In this document: piece by piece, positions 55,373 to 64,000 of the stretch | How positions within the stretch are numbered: position 1 is the first letter of the stretch | Layout of the letters: every line of letters starts with the position of its first letter | Assembly (NCBI GenBank): GCA_932294295.1 | Contig: OW028576.1 | Coordinates: 42,820,247-42,884,246 of the forward strand | Direction of reading: 5' to 3' | Length of the DNA stretch: 64,000 nt | Source of the DNA: Alitta virens | Taxonomy: Eukaryota > Annelida > Polychaeta > Phyllodocida > Nereididae | Translations under genes and position numbers: made by a program | Notes under the pieces: generated by a model | Database searches by the model: none | The model's input: the letters and a program-made list of their open reading frames with translations, nothing else | Told to the model about the DNA's origin: nothing

Positions 55373-56346
55373 TGGTACTATAACCAGAGTATGTACGTCC
55401 GATGGGGTGCTGTTACATCAGATACTTTTAATGTTTCCAATGGTGTTAGGCAAGGGGGTGTGTTGTCCCCTTTTCTATTCAATGTTTATGTTAATGACCT
55501 GAGTATAGAATTAGAATCTCTGCATTGTGGCCTTTCTTATGGAAGTGGTAAAATTAATCATATTATGTATGCAGATGATGTCGTGCTTTTTTCACCCTCG
55601 GCTGGTGGGCTGCAAATTATGCTAAATGTATGTCACAGGTTTAGTTCAGATGCTGACCTTGTTTATAATGTTGAAAAGACAGTTTGTATGTGTATTGAAA
55701 AAGGGCCTACAAAGTACTCTGTCCCAGAGTTCTTCATTAATGGCCGGAAACTTGAAATTGTTAGTGAAGTGAAATATCTTGGCCATATCATCACTTCAAC
55801 TTTCTCTGATGCCAGGGATATAGACAGACAAATTAGAAGCTTGTATTGTAGAAGTAACATGCTCAGGAAAAGATTTAGCAAATGTACTGATTATGTCAAA
55901 TGTTTCTTGTACAAAACTTTCTGCAGTAACATGTATTGCTGTGCATTATGGCTTAACAACTGTGCTTACAAATTGCGAAGATTATTTGTATCATATATAT
56001 ATATAATAATTGCATTAGAAGATTTTTGTACCTGCCAATGAGATGCAGTGCCTCTCTGATGTACACCATGTCTGACATTCCAAGTCCAAAATGCATTATT
56101 CGGAAAACTTGTTTTAATTTACATTGCAGAGTGAGGTCCTCCAGTAAGATATTAGTTAAAAAGATCTATGACAAGGGTGTGCTTCACAGCGGCAGCTTTG
56201 CTTCTCATTGGTTATTGCAGTTCCTATGATAAGATATTCTCTTAAATTCTCTTGATGTCTGGGTCGTTCTGACCCATTTATCATATATGTATTCTCTACC
56301 TTTTATGGACCTAGAGTCCGCAATAAAGTTGACTTGACTTGACTTG
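55373..56346 (+). mobile_element. 5'-truncated LINE of another family, reverse transcriptase palm to C-terminus
   Basis: Open frame 55391-56041 has RT motifs SNGVRQGGVLSPFLFNVY and the catalytic INHIMYADDVVLFSPS, then the thumb (VKYLGHIITS). A second frame after a (TA)n expansion at ~55995 continues the C-terminus (LPMRCSASLMYTMSDIPSP). It ends with AATAAAG and a (TTGACT)n tail at 56,346. Inserted directly after the (TA)n end of the preceding LINE. Confidence 0.82.
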
Positions 56347-56707
56347 ATATATCTATAGCGATGAGGTTATTTCCACGAGAGGGCAGCATCAGTCAGTTGT
56401 GTAATTACTCCCACGTGCAAAATTTTGGCTTGCACAGTAAGAAAAAGTAGTGCCATTTTAAACCCATTATAACTTCATGATTCTTCATTTTTATGTCTTA
56501 ATACACGTTTATCTTTCAACCAAAAACTTTTATATACCTCACTAGTAAAGAACGCAGCAGTTCTTGCTACCTTCCATTTATGGGAATATTGCCGCGTAGG
56601 AATTTTAAAATAGAGCCTGCAATTAGGTCAGGTGAGTCAGTGAGTTGAAACATGGTCGCATAAGACAGTCAGTGATCATGAGACTGTTCCAAGTGTTTGC
56701 TTCAAAA

Positions 56708-59700
56708 ATGGATTTTACCGGAGTGGATCTCTTTGTAATTACACTGCTATGCTTAGGTAAGTTGTTTCTAAGTTTTGCTGCTGTTCTTTTTTCTTTAATG
56801 TGCTAATTTAGTTAGTGCTCACCTGAAGAAGTTCGGTAACGGAGGAGGGGCAGGCAGTTCATAATCAGTTGAAGTATTCCTTGTTGTCCCGGAAAAAGTT
56901 TGCTCACTATAAACCTTTCTTTTATAATATTTCGTTTATTTTTTCTTGTTAGTGTTAATTGTGTGTATATATTTGACGTATACTGCTGGTCAATAGACTT
57001 CAATCCGCCGATCTTTGTGTACTTTCGTGCTTAGAACTGCTTGTGACCTACTTTTTGGGATTTTAAACTGCTTACAGAAATCACTCGCGTGGAACCAAGT
57101 TTATTTTGAATCTTTATTATGATATTCTGAATTAATCTGTTCAGTTGAAGACATCTTAGTTTGATAATTGTTGCAAAACAGATAATCCACTATACAAAGC
57201 AAATACCTATATTTGTATCTCATAAACTTGATAAAGATTGTTTTTATTGTAATTTAATCTTTTTTTTTTTTTTTTCTTTCAGGATCTCTTAGTTCTGCAC
57301 AATTTACAGTGAGGCCCCGCAACTTTATCGCAATTCGTGATACAGAAATTCAGTTTACGTGTGAAAGTGAGGTTACATCAAATCAGTTAAATGTAATCTG
57401 GGAACGCTCGGATGGAGTTGACAATTTCGTGAGAATCGCCTTTGATGAAACTGTTGAAACTGGGTTAAACAAATATAGTGTAGACTTTGAAGGAAGAACA
57501 CCAACTCAAACATCAAAATCAGTACTTACGCTCACTGGAGTATTGCCAGAGGATGCTGGGACATTTCATTGTCGCCTAGTAACAGGTTCTGCTTATGCAC
57601 AATTGGTTGTATTTGGTAAGTGAATTTTTGCATTTGGAAATATTTATAACTGACCTTTCTTTCAATCGATTACCGATATAACTAATTAGTGATTTCTTTT
57701 CTAGATTCTGATCCACAAGTCGAAACCAACACCACAATGGATGAGGTCATCGAAGGAGAGTTCATTGGATTATCATGTTTTGTTGGCTATAGATCAGCAA
57801 TCAGTTGGGCACCAACGATTACTTGGCGGGAAAGAACTATTGGAGGTTTATCTGTTATTGACCAATCGAGTCCAAATGAAGCTCGATCCGTTTATGCATC
57901 TGTGACAGAAAGGGATCATACTGGGCGACTGTTTGAATGTGGTGCGGAATTCGGAACGATCCCGGAGGAGAATATTCCTACTGTGATAAGAGATGACCAT
58001 GACATGGATCCACCGGTCTACACCTTTTCAAGTGGCTCCCTAGGCCTAACTGTAGTGTGTAAGTATCTTTGCTGTCTTTTATGTCTAGGCCAAGTAGATG
58101 ACACAGAAACTTGATATTGGTCAAAATTCGGGGTAAATTTGCAACTTGACTCTTGCATTCAGTTTGTCTCTGTTTCAAAGGTTTTGGTTTTGACGACTCT
58201 GAATTCTTTTATTTATATTATAAGCATTTAATTATAGGTAAAAATTTGTTAGAAGTCTTTGAGTTTTTGACACATATGGCAATTTAAACCTATGATATAT
58301 TGTAATAAAACATGATTCGGTTTATAATATGAATATTTTGATGTCTTGGAATCTTTTCAGACCCGGTTGAAAATCTTCAACTTACGGATCCGAAGGAAGT
58401 GTACAACCCGGAGGAAAGGTTAACAATTGTGGCTAACGGTCGGCCAGGACCTTCTTTTTCATGGCAGAACTTGATAGACAATTCTACGGTCGATGGAACT
58501 ATTCTCACTATTACCAGCGAGATGGAAGGAGTGCAAAATTGGACTTACATGGCTTATAATACAATTCGCGGAGAGAGATTCGAGATCATCAGGTCTCACA
58601 ACTTTCTTGTACAAAGTAAGTATAATTGTATATATGTACTCTTTCAGCAATCTTTTGTGAGCTACACAGGTTTTAAATTATTGATCTGAATTGTACTCGA
58701 GTCCATAGGGAAAATATGATCTCGGGACACAGAATCAGCATCCTATTGTCAAATTTACTCGTATGCCAACAGAGAATTGTTATTTCATAGTAGTGAGATC
58801 TGCAGTGATTAACCATCAGTTACTTTCGATTGGGCAAAAACCTCTCAATTGAATCCACCAAAGTGGTGGTCCATAAAATAATAATAACAGGTGATTCACA
58901 GTGGGGTCCTTTAAACTTTTAGTGTAAATTTAATTATAAGTTTAATTATTAGTTTTTTGTGGTGGTTCTGTTGTCTATTGTATGACTGATTTGTGCGTCT
59001 GAATTCCTGTAGCACCTTGTTAATATATATTAATATATATTATATATGTATTACTACTGTAAACATTGCTGAATAATTAAAATTTGAATGGACCACATTT
59101 TTGCTATATTAACATTTCAATTTTAAGTTTGGCCTGGTGGAAAAATTACAGCATAAATATGAAATATTAGAATTAGTTCTTTGGTTCAGTTCCTTAAAAA
59201 ATGGATATTGATATATAAGCAAGGTTTACTGTATTAAAACTAGAACTTTTTACCTGTTAACATTGTCTTGACAATCCTGTAAATGATTAAGATTCTGTCT
59301 CTCGGCTAGTTGCCTTTCTTTGCATGGTATTGAGATAAGTTAATTTAAAATTTCAGTTCCCACGACAACAACTACCACCACTACACCATCAACGACAACT
59401 TCATCTACGACTACCGGTGATGCAGTTACGGGTATGTTATATTACCATATGTGTTACAAATAACTTTTGCCTTGCATTAACAATAACAAGCATGCATGAC
59501 CGGTGTATGCCTTGTCGAGACGTCTGCATGATCTGAAAGCTGTTTTTGATTGGATTTGCTGAAATTAGGTCAGCTCTGGAATGTTGCAACTTGCAGTTTT
59601 TGATGTGTATGGGTTTCGTCATAAGCGAAATGATTTTGCACATGTCGTTCGCTGGTGAATACAGGGCATTGGTGATTCTGATTGCGTTGCATTGTCTCAA

Positions 59701-60284
59701 ACGCAATGTACATGGAAAGCTATTTCGCGAATCTCGGAATCTGTGCATAATATGATTTGTCTGTTTACATTTATAAGTTTGGTTGATAACTTGATATATG
59801 TAGTGGTTATTCTGCAATAACTCTTTAACTTAAAAGTTAAAACACATATACATAGTCAAATGTGCCAGGTGCGTTTTTCATGCGTTTGGATGAACTCATG
59901 AAAACGCACATTTGGCCATGTAGACTCTTCGATTTCACATTAGCAGTAAAGCCTCACTTAATCGACCAATATTTTATGCCATTCAAAATCTTTAATAAAA
60001 GTCTGGGACTGTGTCATTCATCTTACAAAAAGCCATAATAGCCAAATTCACTGATTTCTAGGCAGTTTTTTACAAGTATATTTGTCTAAGAAGATTAGTA
60101 ACTATAGTGCAGCATTTATAAACTACTAGGCGCGCTGCATATGCGGTCATACCCTTTAAAAATGGCCATATAGTGTGGTTTTACTGTATTTTGTAAATTA
60201 CTAATAATTGTGGTGTCTCATACTAAATTGGTACATGTTTTTAATATCTGTTTGTTATGCACCTTTTTGCAGATCCGAACAATG
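56708..60284 (+). CDS. Ig unit 3: three-Ig-domain protein with Thr-rich stalk, 3' end not found
   Basis: Exons 56708-56756 (signal peptide, VDLFVITLLCL), 57283-57615 (V-like Ig, 333 nt), 57705-58058 (second Ig, 354 nt), 58361-58615 (third Ig-like, 255 nt), 59357-59431 (Thr-rich mucin-like stalk) and possibly a 12-nt micro-exon 60273-60284. All junctions are phase 1, as is usual for shuffled extracellular exons, and all are open. Domain 1: QFTCES, VIWERS, EDAGTFHC. Domain 2: LSCFVGY, SWAPTITW, FECGAEFG. Domain 3: NGRPGPSFSW, no Cys pair. Function unknown; the family looks like an expanded invertebrate immune or adhesion Ig group. This is the most intact unit; membrane anchor or terminal exon lies further right or was not recognised. 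Confidence 0.8.
59850..59925. repeat. Short inverted repeat
   Basis: GTGCGTTTTTCATG pairs with CATGAAAACGCAC around a ~14-base loop, inside the 3' part of Ig unit 3. Confidence 0.6.
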
Positions 60285-63200
60285 GTAGGGTCTTTACTAT
60301 TAACTATAGTTTGTTTATAGAAAGTATTAGTCTTAAAGTGAACTTATAGTTAAGTTTTATTTCGGCATTTTGCTGTTTTTATTTGTGTGTGCTTTTTCAT
60401 GTTTTTATTTTGCGTTTAGTTATTCATTTGTCGTAAAATTTATATAAGATCCTAGCTATGAACAGTATGCAATAGTTACAAGCTTTTTGTGGAATTTTTT
60501 TTGTTGTTGTCTTGTTTAAGATTGCAGATTATATAAAGCTTTATTTTAACTCGCTTACCCATGAGTCATCGGAGTGATATGATTCATCATTGCGCATAAT
60601 TTCATTTTGGTTATAGATGGATTTATTTATCTAATATTTAAGACAATCATAATTTCATAATCTTCTGAATTGTCATTGATTATAGGAGAGAAATTGCTGA
60701 AAAGTGCGCAGAATGGTATAATATTATGTTAATGATATTCACTTTGAATTGAAAATTTCGTGTTTTCGATAATTTGACCCAACTTTGCGTGTTGATAACA
60801 TCGTGATTTGATGTTTATGTTATTTTAAGTTAACATATTTTTTAAGACAATGAGTTTATAGTCACAAACTTTCCTATATACTGCGAACCATTGAACCGAC
60901 ACGTACAGAAATAGGATACATTAAATGTCTTTACCACTGGATAATTCTAACACTTGATTGCTCTCAGATTCTTGTCTTAAATGGTAAAGAATCTGTTCTC
61001 CACACCTTTACTTAGAAACTGCTTTCAAATAAATAGTTTACTCGGGTAATCAGTGGTAATTAGATGAAACCTATAGATGGACCTTTAAATCCGCATGTCA
61101 TCTTTGTCAGTAGTGCTGTTCAGGAAAAAAGAACTTCTTTATATACCTGCATGTTGTGCCGTATTGCGCATTAAAAACATAAATAAAAAGATAAACATCA
61201 TTCGCAAATGTCTTGCCAAATACTTTGATGTTTTCTGTGGCATAACATTTGGTCATAGCTGACATACAGAACACTTTACTTGGTCTTGTGTAGTGGAAAC
61301 AGGAGTAAGCGTTTATCCATGTGTTTAGCATAGTTCTGTATGTGTTTAGCATTGTGTTGTATGTGTTTAGACATGGATACCGCTGTGTTTTGATGCGGGG
61401 TATGCTCCAGACAGTCTAGGGGCAGATCTCTAGCCAGATTGGGAAGTTATGATGTACCCCAACCGTTCATTTCTTGGAACTCTTTTGTGTACAACGTAAA
61501 GATCTTTAAATGCAGTTACGATTATATTGTTCTAATCGAACTGGTTTTGATGATGAGGCCATATATTGATGTATAATATATTATGGAGACTACTCTTGTC
61601 TCCATGATAATATCAATGTATAATATATACATAAATATACTGGTTTAGATTCAGGTTTATGATATCATTTATCATAATACTACAAAATATTTTTGACACA
61701 CTTATTGTTTACTTGACAACTTATAACGGTGATTGAACATGTGACGACAACAATAATTTTAACATGTCACAATTGATTAATTTAGCAGCTACCTTTAACA
61801 TGTTTAACAAGGAAAATTCCCTTTATATCCCTTCATTCAATCCACAATACAATGGGAATTCCCTCTGTGGGGACTAAAGGGGATTCCCCCTTATTAAGAC
61901 CTCCCATAGGGCAGTATAGGCTGCAGACTGCAGACAATCGCCTGCACCTGTTAAAACTTGCAGGCAATAGGGGAAACCCTGCTGCTGCAGAATGCAGGCA
62001 ACCTGCAGTAAATGTGCAGTATTTGCCCACACATGTTTCGCATACACTACCACTCGACTGATGTAGATACGTTTGGAGTAGTCATGGTGTGGTGCTCATA
62101 TTATGATTATGTATGCATAGATTATTAAATTGATATTAGAATATCATTAAGAAAAATAGTATTATTAAATATTAAATATCATATATACATAAATGTCGTT
62201 AAAAAAAACTATAAGTGTTCGATTTTAATGTCGTTCGAATAAAAAACAAATTACATTCTCTACTCGAGTCATATTGCGGAAAATATGATAGGTTTTGTAA
62301 TAAAAGTAGCCCATAGGATAGCCAGACAGTATTTTATCGAAGTATTTCCACATTGTTTGGACTTGGCAAATGTTTGAAGTGCACATGATGTGAGTGAAAA
62401 CCAACAAAAAACACACACACCACAAAAGCGTAAAAAAAGGCTGGGACACAGGTAAAACCATAGCATAAACATAATATAGACATAGTGTTGTATCATGGAC
62501 AACCTGTAGTCATGCACAATGTACTCACTTTGAGGCAAGTGAAAGACCCCACCTATGAGGTAACTGAAACATGGTGTGGACTCAAAGCCATATATATCAG
62601 CGACTCATCATTACGTCTGTCTGTGGCCGCTTGTCATTATCATGATTATATATGCTGAACAATAATTATTCTATTGTGCAAATTAAACATTTCTGGTTCG
62701 AAACCTTAAACCAGTTGCCTTTTAACATTGAAGGAAACTTAAAAGAATAGATACTGATATATTTATCGTTCTATATTTATTAATATTCCAATATTATTCC
62801 CTATTTTGCCTCCTCCTTCTGTTTACCTTTGCCAATTTTTTAAAGTCTTTATCAGTTCAACTTTATCATGCTGTTTGCTATGTGTATACATATATATAGC
62901 GGATGTATAAAGAATTCATGAAATCTATAAGTCATACACGCTTAATCTTGAACATATTCGGTTATCTTAATGGAATGAATTGGGTACTGTAATATACGTG
63001 GTAGTATTAAAAGTGGAGTCTGTTATTTTCTTATTAAGATAGTATAAACAGATAAATCGTCAAATTTTACAATCATTCAATATTATCCCATTATTATAAA
63101 TAGGTTTATTTGATAGTTGCTGACATTTGAATTTCACATTCATCACGAATACATGTAGGATTGCATGACTAAGCGCTAAGTACTTATGTAAACATTGTAT

Positions 63201-64000
63201 TAAACAGATTTTGAAATGCTGGATATTTCAAATATTTTTATTAATATTTTTCATTAATTTATTTATGATAATATTGACTAGGGGAATGGTAAATGGTATA
63301 TTTCAATGTATAGTCTGAAAATATATTTGACTTGGATATTTTTTTTATATTTGCAATATGTCTTTTATATATTAAAATAGTGATTATAAAAGCTGATAAG
63401 CTGATTTGTGAACACACACCCATTCAAACATGATTAGGATATTTTGATATAATTGCATGTGATTTTGATCAAGTACTTTTGATATAAGTAGCAGGTTTAT
63501 TTCAATTCTTTACCTTTTGTTTGTTAAATCAACTTAAATGAGTCTTCAAATTCAATGAGATCCATTTATTTTCTCTACGTGCTAAATGCACAACATAGAT
63601 GTATTATATACTTTACAAAATAAGTGTGATATTTTGACATATAAGCGTATAATTTCTAACAGCTGCGTTTGATATTTATAGGTGAGAGTTATGAACTTAA
63701 GGTTTGTCTTTACTTAGCGTTTAAATTTTCAAATTTAATTAATGCACTGTAACATACATGCAGCATCATAATTATATATATCCAGGGTTTAGTGCAGTAT
63801 AGCGGACCTAAATTTGGCATCCAAAGAAAATAAAATATATCATTATTTTGAGCGACACAAATAACATTTGAAGAAAAATAAACATCGCTCTTGCCGTGAA
63901 CATGAAACCCGCCGTCATTTGTTTGTGACGTCATACATTGAATTCAAGCTTTTTACGTCATATGCTTGACAAGGAGGCTAGCTAAATATGGTCTTAAATC
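60285..64000. other. No gene recognised; AT-rich, possibly intron of Ig unit 3
   Basis: Only short random open frames. Possible short exons with phase-1 acceptors lie near 60687 and 63681 but are too small to judge. An inverted repeat at 61570-61625 has the arms ATGGAGAC/GTCTCCAT with nearby repeated 'aatgtataatata'. Around 61840-62000 is a GC-richer stretch with CCTGCA/TGCAGG repeats. Confidence 0.5.

Overview
The window is animal genomic DNA: it is AT-rich, has GT-AG introns, tRNA-derived SINEs, non-LTR retrotransposons, a Tc1/mariner copy and many microsatellites. A secreted chitin-binding/tyrosine-rich gene array and an expanded immunoglobulin-superfamily cluster point to a marine invertebrate. 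A lophotrochozoan such as a mollusc is my guess, not something the sequence proves.

Positions 1 to about 11,150 (right end uncertain) are most of a Maverick/Polinton, a giant virus-like transposon. On the minus strand, running off the left edge, is what I read as the protein-primed DNA polymerase B gene. Its 5' part is split into four exons whose phases fit exactly, and it encodes a long low-complexity N-terminal extension with a classical nuclear localisation signal. On the plus strand lies a tightly packed, overlapping array: packaging ATPase (interrupted by a 200-N assembly gap), two small conserved proteins, DDE integrase with chromodomain, penton-like minor capsid protein, a basic virion protein, double-jelly-roll major capsid protein and adenovirus-type cysteine protease. 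A ~100-bp minisatellite follows, then a membrane glycoprotein candidate and one uncertain ORF. No terminal inverted repeat was recognised, and the left end is outside the window.

Positions 11,150-17,500 hold no convincing gene. They contain microsatellites, a 211-bp MITE with a TTA duplication (PIF/Harbinger type) and two related fold-back elements.

Positions 17,574-36,800 are a tandem array of three four-exon genes (A, B, C) for a ~156-residue secreted protein: signal peptide, six-cysteine peritrophin-A-like domain and a Tyr/Pro/Lys-rich tail. The middle gene is a chimera (C-type 5' half, A-type 3' half) inside a nearly identical 7.6-kb tandem duplication, the expected product of unequal crossing-over in intron 3 (or an assembly artefact). 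A tRNA-derived SINE with clear target-site duplications sits in intron 1 of each gene.

Positions 36,800-41,400 are SINE and LINE debris. Positions 41,409-60,300 carry three paralogous three-Ig units (signal peptide exon, V-like domain, second Ig domain, a third Ig-like domain lacking both canonical cysteines, Thr-rich stalk). Unit 1 is a mosaic: a ~1-kb unit-3-like segment lies between the stubs of its own older exons 2 and 3, and its exon 3 has a one-base frameshift. A 1,302-bp Tc1-like element sits in its fourth intron. Unit 2 lacks a visible signal exon but has a clear terminal exon; unit 3 continues to the right. Two truncated LINEs lie between units 2 and 3. From 60,300 to 64,000 I see no gene.
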